From: Rugosibacter sp. | GTDB lineage: Bacteria; Pseudomonadota; Gammaproteobacteria; Burkholderiales; Rhodocyclaceae | Reading direction: 5' to 3' | NCBI GenBank assembly: GCA_004322535.1 | Contig: SCUZ01000075.1 | Coordinates: 47,434 to 111,433, forward strand | DNA: 64,000 bases | Shown: positions 1-9,201 of the stretch, in pieces | Numbering within the stretch: position 1 is the first letter of the stretch | Layout of the letters: each line of letters opens with the position of its first letter | Position numbers and translations under genes: made by a program | Notes under the pieces: generated by a model | What the model was told of the DNA's origin: nothing | Databases searched by the model: none | What the model saw: only the letters and a program-made list of their open reading frames with translations

Positions 1-1
1 C

Positions 2-499
2 TATATTGAACGGCGCATGCAGCCGCTTAATTTATTTCTTGAGGAAATGACTAGGGCTGGTGACGACGAACAAATAGAGCATGCTGTGGTCGAATATGGC
101 AATGCGATCCGTGAGTTGGCTATAGCTAATATTTTTCCCGGTGACATGTTGTGGAAGAATTTTGGAATCACTCGGTATGGTCGAGTTGTTTTCTACGATT
201 ATGATGAAATTGAATATATGACAGACTGCAAGTTTCGTCGTATTCCTCATCCCCCTGACTTTGAAGCGGAAATGGCTGGCAAGAGCTGGTATTCGGCAGC
301 AAAAAATGATGTTTTCCCTGAAGAATTTGCTACCTTTTTATTGACATCTGAAAAAATTCGAGCAGTTTTTATGCGACATCATAAAGACATTCTTGAACCT
401 GGTTTTTGGCAGGCTACGCAGGAAGATATTCGCCAAGGCGTAGTGAGAGATTTTTTCCCTTATCCAAAATCATTACGATTTTGTAATCGCTTTTCGTGA
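2..499 (+). CDS. aceK: Isocitrate dehydrogenase kinase/phosphatase, C-terminal part (5' truncated by window edge)
   Basis: This is the C-terminal 166 codons of AceK, which reversibly phosphorylates isocitrate dehydrogenase to switch carbon flow between the TCA cycle and the glyoxylate shunt. The reading frame is open to the left edge, so the start lies outside the window. The segment [10 protein letters not shown] and the kinase metal-binding region (NFGITRYGR followed by [10 protein letters not shown]) are characteristic of the family; the Asn and the DYDE Asp would be the metal ligands. The C-terminus has the length normally seen in AceK. It ends 25 bp before rluE and nothing indicates damage. 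The identification is firm, but the N-terminal regulatory domain cannot be judged. Confidence 0.93.
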   Translation, partial: YIERRMQPLNLFLEEMTRAGDDEQIEHAVVEYGNAIRELAIANIFPGDMLWKNFGITRYGRVVFYDYDEIEYMTDCKFRRIPHPPDFEAEMAGKSWYSAAKNDVFPEEFATFLLTSEKIRAVFMRHHKDILEPGFWQATQEDIRQGVVRDFFPYPKSLRFCNRFS

Positions 500-524
500 T
501 CTGTGCGATGGTCGATTTCAGTGC

Positions 525-1100
525 ATGAGCCGTCTTATTCTTTTTAATAAGCCCTATGGCGTGTTAACTCAGTTTACAGACCCGAGCGGACGTCCGACGC
601 TTGCTAACTTTATAAAAACACCACATGTTTATGCCGCCGGGCGCTTGGATTCGGATTCAGAAGGACTTGTCTTACTGACAGATGATGGCAGCTTGCAAGC
701 AAGAATTGCGCATCCTCGGTATAAGCTGCTCAAGGTTTATTGGGCCCAGGTAGAAGGCATTCCGAAGGAGGCTGATTTAGAGCCTTTAAGGAGAGGGATA
801 GACTTGGGCGACTTTATCACTCAACCTGCGAAAATAAACTTGATTGACGAGCCGTCGAATTTATGGGAGCGGCACCCACCTATTCGCTATCGGTCAAACA
901 TTCCGACTTCATGGTTAAAAATTGTAATAATTGAGGGAAAAAATCGGCAAGTCCGGCGCATGACAGCAAAAATTGGATTCCCGACACTGAGGCTTGTTCG
1001 CTGGGCAGTGGGGGAGTGGACGCTAGAAGGGCTACCACCAGAGAGTTGGCGCGAAATTACAGTTACGCGTCAACCTGATATTAATCCATGCGTTATATGA
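525..1100 (+). CDS. rluE: 23S rRNA pseudouridine synthase, RluE-like
   Basis: A 191-residue pseudouridine synthase of the RsuA/RluB/E/F family, expected to isomerise a uridine in 23S rRNA (U2457 in the E. coli RluE case). The catalytic motif [10 protein letters not shown] lies at residues 39-48, with the nucleophilic Asp at about 42, and the C-terminal signature KNRQVRRM is present. There is no N-terminal S4 domain, and the protein begins directly with FNKPYGVL, which fits the short RluE type better than RluB or RsuA. It follows aceK closely in the same direction. The family call is secure; the exact target base is inferred from length and family. Confidence 0.88.
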   Translation: MSRLILFNKPYGVLTQFTDPSGRPTLANFIKTPHVYAAGRLDSDSEGLVLLTDDGSLQARIAHPRYKLLKVYWAQVEGIPKEADLEPLRRGIDLGDFITQPAKINLIDEPSNLWERHPPIRYRSNIPTSWLKIVIIEGKNRQVRRMTAKIGFPTLRLVRWAVGEWTLEGLPPESWREITVTRQPDINPCVI

Positions 1101-1162
1101 TAGGACACTCCAGGAAATCGGCAGTTGTCAGACCTACCCTTAAATAATCGAAAGGATTTACC

Positions 1163-1399
1163 ATGAACAAACTGATCGCTACTCTGGTTGCAGGTTTTAT
1201 TGCTACTTCCGCTTTTGCTGCTGCTGAAAAAGCCGCTCCTGCCGCTCCTGCCGCTCCAGCAACCGCTGCTACTCCTGCTACCGCCGCTACTCCTGCGGCC
1301 GCTCCTGCTGAAAAAGCTCCTGTTATGAAAGCCAAGAAGAAGCACCACCGTAAGGCCAAGAAGGCAGCTGCTCCCGCTGCGGCTACTGAAGCCAAGTAA
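1163..1399 (+). CDS. Small Ala/Pro-rich exported protein with basic C-terminus (unknown function)
   Basis: A 78-residue protein that I cannot assign to a function. Residues 1-19 form a clear signal peptide ending AFA, so the mature part should be periplasmic. The middle is a low-complexity array of AAPA/ATAATPA units built from near-repeated CCTGCCGCT-type codons, and the C-terminus (MKAKKKHHRKAKK) is strongly basic. A good ribosome binding site (AAAGGA) sits 7 bp before the ATG, and a strong hairpin terminator follows the stop, so it is probably a real single-gene unit. Similar small Ala/Lys-rich exported proteins occur in related betaproteobacteria, but I know of no established role. Confidence 0.7.
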   Translation: MNKLIATLVAGFIATSAFAAAEKAAPAAPAAPATAATPATAATPAAAPAEKAPVMKAKKKHHRKAKKAAAPAAATEAK

Positions 1400-1414
1400 T
1401 TTTGCTTTAATGAT

Positions 1415-1441
1415 AAAACGGCGGGTTATCCCGCCGTTTTT
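1415..1441 (+). terminator. Rho-independent terminator after the Ala-rich gene
   Basis: An 11-bp perfect stem (AAAACGGCGGG / CCCGCCGTTTT) with a 4-nt loop TTAT is followed by a T run. It starts 15 nt after the stop codon of the small Ala-rich gene. Confidence 0.9.
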
Positions 1442-1494
1442 ATTTGTGTCTTTTGTAATCGCTACCGTATGAGATATTCTTTTAAGGATGTGTT

Positions 1495-1953
1495 ATGGGA
1501 AGTCGGATATTAACGCTGCTCAGTGGTGCATTGGCGATAGCATTTTTTACAGCATCTGTGGATGCAGAGTCGAATATACCCCAGCCTGTCAATTTATTTG
1601 CGGGCATGCACCATGTTGAAGCGGAGCTTGCCGCAACACTTGATAGCCGAACTTCTGGTCTGATGCACCGAAAATCCATGCCTACGCAGCATGGGATGTT
1701 GTTTGTATTTCCAGTGTCTGCAAAACACTGTATGTGGATGAAGAATACTTATCTTCCACTTTCGGTCGCCTTTTTAAATGAGCAGGGCGCTATTATCAAT
1801 GTCGAGGAAATGGAACCGCAGACTGAGAACAACCACTGTGCTTTGAAGCCAGCGCGTTATGCTTTGGAGATGAATGCAGGTTGGTTTAAGAATCGAGGCT
1901 TGGAATCCGGTTCCAAGATAGTTGGGGTTAGTAAGCTAACCGCTAGCTATTAA
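1495..1953 (+). CDS. DUF192 family exported protein
   Basis: A 152-residue protein of the DUF192 family (small beta-barrel proteins of unknown function, common in proteobacteria). Residues 1-24 look like a signal peptide ending SVDA. The family signature follows: residues of the type T..GLMHR..MP..HGMLFVF and then CMWMKNTYLPLSVAFL, with the invariant WMKNT. The end (ALEMNAGW...G...G) is also typical. It stands alone between the Ala-rich gene and the convergent rpsT. The sequence gives no substrate or partner. Confidence 0.82.
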   Translation: MGSRILTLLSGALAIAFFTASVDAESNIPQPVNLFAGMHHVEAELAATLDSRTSGLMHRKSMPTQHGMLFVFPVSAKHCMWMKNTYLPLSVAFLNEQGAIINVEEMEPQTENNHCALKPARYALEMNAGWFKNRGLESGSKIVGVSKLTASY

Positions 1954-2071
1954 TTCATCACATCTCGCTAAACCACATTGAGTCTGAGTCGGATGATACC
2001 TAATGGTAAGAAGGTAAGCGTTGCTTTGATTTCCTCACTTTAAATTACTTAGCCCGTGAATAATAAAAAAG

Positions 2072-2101
2072 CCAAAAAAAAGCTGCCTTAAGGCAGCTTT
2101 T
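2072..2101 (-). terminator. Terminator of rpsT (possibly bidirectional)
   Basis: A 24-nt perfect palindrome (AAAAGCTGCC TTAA-centred GGCAGCTTTT) lies 40 bp beyond the rpsT stop codon. Read leftward, the stem is followed by a long T run (A-rich on the + strand at about 2065-2080), so it terminates rpsT. Read rightward it also ends in TTTT and could stop transcripts from the DUF192 gene. Confidence 0.85.
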
Positions 2102-2140
2102 GAACAGTTATTCGACTTTTTTGATTCTGTATGAAATGAT

Positions 2141-2401
2141 TTACAGTGCTTTAATCGCAGCAGACAAACGACTTTTTTGGCGGGCAACAAGGTTCTTGTG
2201 GACAATTTTTTTGTCGGCGATCGAGTCTATGATTTTTTGTGACTCAACAAAAACAGCCTGTGCACCAGCTTTGTCGCCCGTTGCGATTGCTTTACGTACT
2301 TTTTTGATGGCAGTACGCAATGACGAGCGTTGATCCATATTATGGATGCGTTGATTAGCAGATTGGCGTGCGCGCTTGCGAGCTTGTACTGTGTTGGCCA
2401 T
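2141..2401 (-). CDS. rpsT: 30S ribosomal protein S20
   Basis: An 86-residue S20, the primary 16S rRNA-binding protein of the small subunit. It begins [14 protein letters not shown] and continues with the conserved basic helical pattern ([10 protein letters not shown]...A......KIID..A.K..VHKN.VAR.KSRL). The length matches the usual 86-88 residues. It is a monocistronic leftward gene with its own strong promoter and terminator, between the DUF192 gene and the 3' end of xseA. Confidence 0.98.
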   Translation of the reverse strand: MANTVQARKRARQSANQRIHNMDQRSSLRTAIKKVRKAIATGDKAGAQAVFVESQKIIDSIADKKIVHKNLVARQKSRLSAAIKAL

Positions 2402-2440
2402 AATGATTATCTAATAAGGTAAAAACATGAGAAAGAAATC

Positions 2441-2469
2441 ATTATAAAAGATTCTCTTACTCGATGCAA
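2441..2469 (-). promoter_or_regulatory. Sigma70-type promoter of rpsT
   Basis: Read on the minus strand: TTGCAT (-35), a 17-bp spacer and a perfect TATAAT (-10), located 40-70 bp upstream of the rpsT start. No other minus-strand gene begins here. Confidence 0.8.
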
Positions 2470-2554
2470 GGTTAAATCGGGTTAAAGAAGTGATGCGGTG
2501 AATAGGATTTAGTGCTTTTTGCCATGATCGATTGGTCGAATTGTTTTATAAGGT

Positions 2555-3904
2555 TTAGGGCTGGCTTTGAGAGTCTTCAAACGAGCATGCTGTCAGTACT
2601 TTTGCTGTTATGTGGCCTGTTGCCAGTTCAACCGCGATTTGGTTTCCTGAGTGTAGCGTGCCGGCATGGCTTACTACCGTGCCCTGCGCGTTACGGACAA
2701 TGGCGAATCCACGTGCTAACGTATTGCGGGGATTAAGATGCTCCAGAGCTTTGGAAAGAGGATGCAGTGCGCTATGCTTTTGTAAAAAAAACCTATTTTT
2801 TGCAGCGTTTAAACGCTGCTCAAGCAACGCCAGTTGTCCTTGGCGGCTTTCTATACGCGGGGCGAGGTGGTTAAAATGCATTTGAATGCGGTTAATACGT
2901 TCGTGATGTCTGTGCAGATAGCCTGCCAGTGCAGCATTTAGTTTGGAACCGAGTAATTGCACCTGATCTTGCCGACGCTTTATAGTATTGGCTGGGTGTG
3001 TCAGGCGAAGTGTCATATGGTCAAGTCGTTGCTGATCACGTGACAGGCGATACTGTATTGCGTTGTTGAGCTTTTGACGCAGGTCAATAATTTTTTGTGG
3101 CATGTCATGCCAGTGTTGTGTTGCTAGCTCAGCTGCTGCGGTAGGTGTTGGTGCACGTAAATCGGCAACAAAATCAGCAATTGTGGTATCCGTTTCGTGG
3201 CCAACACCGCTGATAATTGGTAAGGTGCTGCTAGCAATAGCGTAGGCGACAATTTCTTCATTGAATGCCCATAAATCTTCGATGCTTCCGCCGCCACGGA
3301 CTAGCAGTAAAAGGTCGCACCCATTGTGCCGTGTTGCGGAGGCAATTGCTTGAGCAATACCACTGGCCGCCATTTCACCTTGTACCAGGGTTGGGTAGAT
3401 GGTGATGGTCAAATGGGGTGCACGACGGTTGAGTGAGGATAAAACATCGTGTAAAGCGGCAGCATGGAGGGAACTGATAATCCCGATTCGACTGGGTAGG
3501 CGCGGTAGAGGTTTTTTTCTCTCGACTGCGAACAAACCTTCCATTTCAAGCTTTTGTTTCAGGCGTGAGAATTCCTCAAAAAGCCGCCCCAAGCCTGCGC
3601 GGCGAATCGCCTCAATGTTTAACTGAAAATCACCACGCGGTTCATAAAGTGATACTAGCGCCCGTGCTTCAACCTGTTGTCCATTTTCCAGACGCCAAGG
3701 CACTATTTGCGCACGTGTGCGAAACATAATGCAGCGTGCCTGGGCTGTAGCGTCCTTCAGTGTGAAATAAACATGTCCCGACGCTGCGCGCAGCAGGTTT
3801 GAAATTTCGCCGGTTACCCAAAGCAGAGGAAATGCTTGCTCTAATGTTTGGCGGGTGAGGTGGTTCAATTCACTAATACTTATCACTGAAGGAGGTATAG
3901 TCAT
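2555..3904 (-). CDS. xseA: Exodeoxyribonuclease VII large subunit
   Basis: A 449-residue XseA, the large subunit of the single-strand-specific exonuclease VII, which works with several XseB copies. The N-terminal OB-fold (residues 1-100, with VTGEISN and GHVYFTLKD) is followed by the catalytic region, with LPSRIGIISS, LLVRGGGSIEDLWAFN and SGVGHETDTTIADFVADLRAPTPTAAAE. A coiled-coil-rich segment comes next, then the terminal LARGFAIV motif. All hallmark blocks are present. It is transcribed divergently from exbB across a 259-bp gap that carries DnaA-box-like sequences. xseB is not in the window. Confidence 0.97.
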   Translation of the reverse strand: MTIPPSVISISELNHLTRQTLEQAFPLLWVTGEISNLLRAASGHVYFTLKDATAQARCIMFRTRAQIVPWRLENGQQVEARALVSLYEPRGDFQLNIEAIRRAGLGRLFEEFSRLKQKLEMEGLFAVERKKPLPRLPSRIGIISSLHAAALHDVLSSLNRRAPHLTITIYPTLVQGEMAASGIAQAIASATRHNGCDLLLLVRGGGSIEDLWAFNEEIVAYAIASSTLPIISGVGHETDTTIADFVADLRAPTPTAAAELATQHWHDMPQKIIDLRQKLNNAIQYRLSRDQQRLDHMTLRLTHPANTIKRRQDQVQLLGSKLNAALAGYLHRHHERINRIQMHFNHLAPRIESRQGQLALLEQRLNAAKNRFFLQKHSALHPLSKALEHLNPRNTLARGFAIVRNAQGTVVSHAGTLHSGNQIAVELATGHITAKVLTACSFEDSQSQP

Positions 3905-4030
3905 GCGTAGGGCCTGTTTTTCAAAAGGATGAATACTAAACCATCAACGATCATTGACGTAGCTGTTTGAATTTTATCCGGCCAAAAGAATTACCTTTAT
4001 TTAAAGTGAGTTAGATTAAACATTGCGCTG

Positions 4031-4065
4031 TTTTCCACGGAATTATCCACAGAATTTGGGGATAA
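4031..4065. promoter_or_regulatory. Cluster of DnaA-box-like sequences
   Basis: An exact DnaA box TTATCCACA lies at 4043-4051. A TTTTCCACG variant lies at 4031-4039 and an inverted one-mismatch copy TGGGGATAA at 4057-4065, all within 35 bp of the xseA/exbB divergent gap. The consensus is well established. Whether DnaA binds here, and whether the site affects replication or the flanking promoters, is inference; no dnaA, dnaN or gyrB gene is nearby, so this is unlikely to be oriC. Confidence 0.5.
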
Positions 4066-4163
4066 CCCAGGGACTTTTCTGCAGGACTCGTCCTGACTGT
4101 GTTGCTGAAGTGAGCCGTTCCGGCTAAAGTGCGGCTTTCGTTGTTCACTGGGAGTTTGTCCAC

Positions 4164-4769
4164 GTGTTTGCAATTATTCAAGCGGCTGGATGGCCTATAT
4201 GGCCATTGTTATTTGCTTCCGTTATTGCGGTTGCATTGATTATTGAGCGCGCAATGGTTTTGCGTCGTGTGAAAGTATTACCCTCAGGCGTTCTGCAAGG
4301 CGTTATCGCAGAATATCGGCAGAGTGGTGTAAGTGAAACATTGATCGCCAAGGTAGAAAATAACTCCCCTTTAGGCCGCGTACTTGCTTCAGGGATACGT
4401 AATGCTAAAAGCTCGCGCGAAGTGATGAAAGAGGCTATTGAAGAGTCAGGCCGTGCGGTGGCGTATGACCTTGAGCGTTATCTGACAACGCTGGGGACGA
4501 TTGCGACGATTGCTCCGCTGATGGGTCTTTTCGGTACGGTCATAGGCATGATCGAAATCTTTGGTTCACCTACGGCATCGGGTAATAACCCGCAGGCCCT
4601 TGCTCACGGGATTTCTGTTGCACTCTATAACACAGGGTTTGGTCTGGTTATTGCGATTCCGAGCATGATTGCCTATCGTCATTTTCGAGCACTGGTAGAT
4701 GGATTTTTGGTTGAAATGGAACAAGAAGCCATTAAGCTGGTTGAAATGATTCATGGCGATCGTAGCTAG
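4164..4769 (+). CDS. exbB: Biopolymer transport protein ExbB / TolQ-type proton channel
   Basis: A 201-residue inner-membrane MotA/TolQ/ExbB proton channel subunit that pairs with ExbD to harness proton motive force, normally for TonB-dependent outer-membrane transport. The start is GTG. There are three membrane segments (about residues 8-28, 108-130 and 150-175) and the family signature LGTIATIAPLMGLFGTVIGMIEIF. It is followed 9 bp later by exbD. The position directly upstream of lpxK is a common betaproteobacterial arrangement, so whether it energises TonB or acts in a Tol-like system cannot be read from the sequence. Confidence 0.93.
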   Translation: MFAIIQAAGWPIWPLLFASVIAVALIIERAMVLRRVKVLPSGVLQGVIAEYRQSGVSETLIAKVENNSPLGRVLASGIRNAKSSREVMKEAIEESGRAVAYDLERYLTTLGTIATIAPLMGLFGTVIGMIEIFGSPTASGNNPQALAHGISVALYNTGFGLVIAIPSMIAYRHFRALVDGFLVEMEQEAIKLVEMIHGDRS

Positions 4770-4778
4770 GAGTCTGAG

Positions 4779-5198
4779 ATGAACTTTCAGCGCAGTCGGC
4801 AACGTGAGATGCCGGAAATAAATCTTATTGCAATGATCGACGTATTGTTGGTGATTTTGATTTTTGTCATGACTACCACTACCTACTCAAAGTTTTCCGG
4901 CCTTGAAATCAATCTGCCAACGGCTGATGTACAGCAAAACAAAGAGCAGCCTGATGAAATTAATGTCGTCATCACGGCAGCAGGTGAGACGATGATCAAT
5001 AAGGTACCTGTTGTAGAGCGTGATGTAGCTAGCCTGCAGCAGGCATTGCAGCGCGCCACTTCCCCTGGGAAAGAGCCTGTAGTGATTATCAATGCAGATG
5101 CCAAGGCCATGCATCAAACGGTGATTGATGTGATGCAGGCCGCCCAATCTGCTGGGCTTTCGCATATTTCCTTTGCTACCCAGCAAGCCCAGCGCTGA
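4779..5198 (+). CDS. exbD: Biopolymer transport protein ExbD / TolR-type
   Basis: A 139-residue ExbD/TolR protein with a short cytoplasmic N-terminus and a single membrane segment at residues 15-36, followed by a periplasmic domain. The membrane segment carries the essential proton-translocating Asp (about residue 21, in the context IAMIDVLLVILIFVM). The motif MPEINLIAMID is diagnostic. A ribosome site GGAG precedes it, immediately after exbB, and its end overlaps the predicted start of lpxK by 26 bp, suggesting translational coupling. Confidence 0.93.
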   Translation: MNFQRSRQREMPEINLIAMIDVLLVILIFVMTTTTYSKFSGLEINLPTADVQQNKEQPDEINVVITAAGETMINKVPVVERDVASLQQALQRATSPGKEPVVIINADAKAMHQTVIDVMQAAQSAGLSHISFATQQAQR

Positions 5199-6246
5199 AT
5201 CGGTAGGCAGCCCTGCTTTCTGGCAGCATCGCGGCCTGTTTTCCTATTTTCTGTATCCTGTATCGCTGATTTTCGCAGCCGTTACTGCGTCACGTTTGCT
5301 GTTTTATCGTGTGGGTTTTTTGTCGATACAGCGCGTGTCGGTGCCTGTCATTGTGATTGGTAATCTGACCGTTGGTGGTACAGGTAAAACACCTCTCATT
5401 CTGCATGTGGCGAGCTTGTTGCGTGAACGAGGCATGCATCCCGGGATCGTGAGTCGCGGCTATCGCGGGTCGGCAAAAAGTGTGCTTGAAGTGACTACCG
5501 ATAGTGATCCGCTGGTTGTAGGAGATGAGCCGCTATTGCTCGCACAGCGCAGCCTGAGCCCGCTATTTATTGGTCGTGATCGTGTGCGTGCAGCGCAAGC
5601 TTTGCTGTCTCGATACCCCGCCTGTGATGTGATTCTGTCTGACGATGGTTTGCAGCATTATCGTTTGGCGCGCGATGTCGAAATTGCGGTTTTCGATCAG
5701 CGAGGCATGATGAATGGCTGGCAGCTTCCTGCCGGCCCGTTACGTGAGCCAATCAGTCGATTGCGGCAGGTGGATGCCGTGGTTTTTAATAGGGTCGCGA
5801 CACCCCATGTAGAGTTTCCAGGGGTGGATTCAACATTTCGCGCCGTATCACCAGTGCCGACTTTTGGACGCCCTGTCTTTACTATGCATCTTCAAGGGCT
5901 GAGCTTTTATCGTCTTGGTCAAAAGCAAACAACCTGTCGCGCCGAAGACTTTCTGGGTAAGCAGTTACATGCCGTTGCAGGCATAGGCTCGCCCCAGCGT
6001 TTTTTTGATCATTTACAGGCGATGGGCGTGGTATTTGAGCCCCATCCATTTGCTGACCATCATGACTATCACCGCGAAGAACTGAATTTTTTTGGGGATG
6101 CGATTCTGACCACAGAGAAGGATGCCGTAAAATTTACCGGACTTAATTTGGCTTTGCCTGTTTGGGTACTCCCCGTGACCGCAAACGTGAGCCCTGATCT
6201 TGTGGCTTTTATTTTGGAGAAAATCAATGGATGCCCGTCTACTTGA
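5173..6246 (+). CDS. lpxK: Tetraacyldisaccharide 4'-kinase
   Basis: A 357-residue LpxK, the inner-membrane kinase that adds the 4'-phosphate to the lipid A precursor. [14 protein letters not shown] opens the conserved part. A membrane anchor follows at about 25-45, then the P-loop VGGTGKTP (67-74). [22 protein letters not shown] is the second hallmark. No ATG is available near the conserved N-terminus; the best start is the TTG at 5173, inside the end of exbD. The gene contains one copy of the dispersed 25-bp repeat (5839-5865), read as RAVSPVPTF. The next gene starts inside its 3' end. Confidence 0.95.
   Translation: MLPSKPSAESVGSPAFWQHRGLFSYFLYPVSLIFAAVTASRLLFYRVGFLSIQRVSVPVIVIGNLTVGGTGKTPLILHVASLLRERGMHPGIVSRGYRGSAKSVLEVTTDSDPLVVGDEPLLLAQRSLSPLFIGRDRVRAAQALLSRYPACDVILSDDGLQHYRLARDVEIAVFDQRGMMNGWQLPAGPLREPISRLRQVDAVVFNRVATPHVEFPGVDSTFRAVSPVPTFGRPVFTMHLQGLSFYRLGQKQTTCRAEDFLGKQLHAVAGIGSPQRFFDHLQAMGVVFEPHPFADHHDYHREELNFFGDAILTTEKDAVKFTGLNLALPVWVLPVTANVSPDLVAFILEKINGCPST
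5839..5865 (-). repeat. Dispersed 25-bp repeat, copy in lpxK
   Basis: This 27-nt stretch is identical to 35325-35351 in the arsR-tpiA gap. It has left half CGCCGTATCACCAG and core GCCGACTTTT (5856-5865). Orientation is given for the AAAAGTCGGC reading. In the lpxK frame it encodes RAVSPVPTF. Confidence 0.8.
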
Positions 6247-6403
6247 AATACTTGTTTGCCCTATTTGCAAGAGCCCATTGGATTATCGTAAAGCGGCATC
6301 CGAATTGGTGTGTAAAGGGTGCAAGTTGGCTTTTTCGATTAAAGATGATATTCCCGTGATGCTGGAAGAAGCGGCGCGCAAAATCACGGCTGAAGAACTC
6401 TGA
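6227..6403 (+). CDS. Trm112-family small zinc-ribbon protein
   Basis: A 58-residue protein of the Trm112/YcaR family. Four cysteines in CPIC (11-14) and CKGC (29-32) form a zinc ribbon. The start [12 protein letters not shown] is the classic N-terminus. The ATG at 6227 has a GGAG site 8 bp upstream and overlaps the lpxK end by 20 bp; the frame is open further upstream but only inside lpxK. The bacterial role is not settled; a connection to methyltransferases is known for the eukaryotic homologue. It is translationally coupled to kdsB, whose ATG overlaps its stop codon (TGATG). Confidence 0.9.
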   Translation: MDARLLEILVCPICKSPLDYRKAASELVCKGCKLAFSIKDDIPVMLEEAARKITAEEL

Positions 6404-7182
6404 TGCGCTTGCGCGTGCCTTTTCGGGTAGTGATTCCGGCACGCTGGGCGTCGACCCGTTTGCCCGGCAAGCCATTAGCGGATATCGCCGGAAAACCGAT
6501 GGTGGTGCGTGTGGCTGAGGCAGCTGTAAAAAGTGGCGCTATGGAAATATGCATTGCAACTGATGATGAGCGAGTAATGCACGCCGTTTTAGCGCATGGT
6601 TTTGATGTTATCATGACCCGTGTTGATCATGCCTCAGGAACTGATCGGTTGGCTGAAGTGGCTAAGCTGAAGCGCTGGGATGGCGAAGCGATTGTTGTTA
6701 ATGTGCAAGGCGATGAGCCCTTGATTAATCCTGCGTTGATTGCCCGTGTTGCGAGTGCCTTAGCAGATGACGCACAAGCATCTATCGCCACTGCCGCGCA
6801 TCCTTTGAGCGAGTTGGCTGAATTTTTAAATCCGAATGTAGTTAAAGTCGTTGTTGATGGACAAGGTCGGGCACTGTACTTTTCGCGCGCGCCTATTCCT
6901 TGGCCACGGGATGCTTTTGCAACAAACCCGTGTGCCTTCCCTCCTGGGCTGCCGGTCCGTCGCCATATCGGTTTATATGCCTACCGCACGGCTTTTTTGC
7001 GGCAATACAGCCAACTGTCGCCAAACGTGCTCGAGCAGTGGGAGTCTCTTGAACAATTGCGTGCGCTGGCAAATGGATTTGTTATTCGTGTTGTCGATTG
7101 TCTTGATGCGCCAGCATCGGGCGTCGATACGCCGGAAGATTTGGCGCGTGTCAGGCAGGCGTTTGACCATACTGTGAATTGA
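6403..7182 (+). CDS. kdsB: 3-deoxy-manno-octulosonate cytidylyltransferase (CMP-Kdo synthetase)
   Basis: A 259-residue KdsB, which activates Kdo as CMP-Kdo for the inner core of lipopolysaccharide. The nucleotide-binding start [25 protein letters not shown] (residues 8-32) is present. So are the metal-site region [10 protein letters not shown] and the conserved [21 protein letters not shown] and [10 protein letters not shown] blocks. The length is typical (about 250 residues). It lies in an exbB-exbD-lpxK-trm112-kdsB-adk run with overlapping or tight junctions, so it is probably cotranscribed with lipid A genes. Confidence 0.97.
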   Translation: MRLRVPFRVVIPARWASTRLPGKPLADIAGKPMVVRVAEAAVKSGAMEICIATDDERVMHAVLAHGFDVIMTRVDHASGTDRLAEVAKLKRWDGEAIVVNVQGDEPLINPALIARVASALADDAQASIATAAHPLSELAEFLNPNVVKVVVDGQGRALYFSRAPIPWPRDAFATNPCAFPPGLPVRRHIGLYAYRTAFLRQYSQLSPNVLEQWESLEQLRALANGFVIRVVDCLDAPASGVDTPEDLARVRQAFDHTVN

Positions 7183-7247
7183 CGGTATCTTCGCGCGGAT
7201 AGAAAAATGCTTAAAAAATATTTTCAATACAATTTTCCGGAGTTTGA

Positions 7248-7907
<660 letters not shown>

Positions 7908-7917
7908 GTTTTCTACC

Positions 7918-9177
7918 ATGGTTATTAAAAACGCTTTTTATGCACAGTCGGGGGGCGTTACCGCCGTCATTAATGCTTCTGCTTGTGCCGTCATTGAGAC
8001 AGCACGCGCACATCCCGATCGTATTGGTAATGTGCTGGCCGGGCGCGATGGCATCATTGGTGCGTTGACGGAGGATTTGATCGATACCTCGCTAGAATCC
8101 GCTATCGACATCGCACGCTTGCGCCATACGCCGGGTGGCGCATTTGGTTCGTGTCGCTATAAGCTCAAAAGCCTGGAGCAGAGTCGGCGTGAATTTGAGC
8201 GATTGATTGAGGTCTTTCGCGCTCATGACATTGGTTATTTTTTTTACAATGGCGGTGGTGACTCAGCGGATACCTGTCTCAAAGTATCCCAGCTTTCAGC
8301 TGCCCTTGGTTTTCCATTGCAAGCCATTCATATTCCTAAAACCGTTGATAACGATTTACCACTGACTGACACCTGTCCTGGTTTTGGTTCGGTGGCGAAA
8401 TATGTTGCAACCTCCATGCGCGAGGCCGGACTTGATGTTGCCTCAATGGCAAGAACATCAACCAAGGTATTCGTGTTTGAAGTCATGGGCCGCCATGCTG
8501 GATGGATAACTGCTGCATGTGCCTTGGCCGCCAGGAATGAAGGTGAAGCACCCCATTTGTTGCTGCTGCCGGAAGTTTTGTTTGATGAAACACGGTTCTT
8601 GGCTCGCGTCAAAGAATGTGTTGAGCGTTATGGTTACTGCGCCATTGCCGTGTCGGAGGGGTTGCTCGGGCCGGATGGCAAGCTGCTAGCTGGAGCGGGC
8701 ACTACCGATGCCTTTGGACATGCGCAGCTGGGGGGTATCGGGCCGCAGATCGCGCAACTGGTTAAAGAGCAGCTTGGCTATAAATTTCACTGGGCTGTTG
8801 CCGATTACCTGCAGCGGGCTGCGCGGCATATTGCCTCGAAAACGGATGTCGAACAGGCGTATGCAGTTGGCAAGGCGGCAGTTGATATGGCCCTTGCCGG
8901 CAAGAACGCCGTGATGCCGGCGATCCGTCGTCTGGCAGATCATCCTTATCGCTGGGACATCGTCGAGGCTCCGCTTGATCAAGTCGCAAATGTTGAACGA
9001 AAGATGCCAGCGGAGTTCATAACTGCCGATGGTTTTGGTATTACAGATGCAGCTCGTCGTTATCTTGCGCCACTCATTACGGGAGAAGATATACCCCCTT
9101 TTCGCGAGGGTTTGCCGGATTATGTGAGACTGCAGAATGTAAGTGTGGCAAGAAAACTGGAGAGCTTTTCGATTTAA
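7918..9177 (+). CDS. pfp: Pyrophosphate-dependent 6-phosphofructokinase
   Basis: A 419-residue phosphofructokinase of the PPi-dependent type, which reversibly interconverts fructose-6-phosphate and fructose-1,6-bisphosphate using PPi/Pi. The substrate loop reads FYNGGGDSAD, with Asp where ATP enzymes have Gly (GGDGS), and PKTVDNDLPLTD carries the Lys that selects PPi. MGRHAGWITA is the fructose-phosphate site. The length and motifs resemble the methanotroph/nitrifier enzymes. It sits between adk and hppA (24 bp gap). This coupling to a PPi-driven proton pump is the most informative context: PPi appears to be made or used reversibly rather than simply hydrolysed. Confidence 0.92.
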   Translation: MVIKNAFYAQSGGVTAVINASACAVIETARAHPDRIGNVLAGRDGIIGALTEDLIDTSLESAIDIARLRHTPGGAFGSCRYKLKSLEQSRREFERLIEVFRAHDIGYFFYNGGGDSADTCLKVSQLSAALGFPLQAIHIPKTVDNDLPLTDTCPGFGSVAKYVATSMREAGLDVASMARTSTKVFVFEVMGRHAGWITAACALAARNEGEAPHLLLLPEVLFDETRFLARVKECVERYGYCAIAVSEGLLGPDGKLLAGAGTTDAFGHAQLGGIGPQIAQLVKEQLGYKFHWAVADYLQRAARHIASKTDVEQAYAVGKAAVDMALAGKNAVMPAIRRLADHPYRWDIVEAPLDQVANVERKMPAEFITADGFGITDAARRYLAPLITGEDIPPFREGLPDYVRLQNVSVARKLESFSI

Positions 9178-9201
9178 CTTAATAACCACAGGAGAGAGAG
9201 T

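Noticed and set aside
3887..3934. Plus-strand GAAGGAGGT followed by ATG and a 9-codon frame (MRRACFSKG) at the xseA start
   Set aside because: It looks like a perfect ribosome site, but the DNA is the reverse complement of the conserved XseA N-terminus (MTIPPSVIS) plus its leader, so a chance match is more likely.
4031..4065. Interpretation of the DnaA-box cluster as the chromosomal origin
   Set aside because: No dnaA, dnaN, gyrB, parAB or rpmH nearby and no clear AT-rich unwinding region; kept only as a DnaA-box-like cluster.
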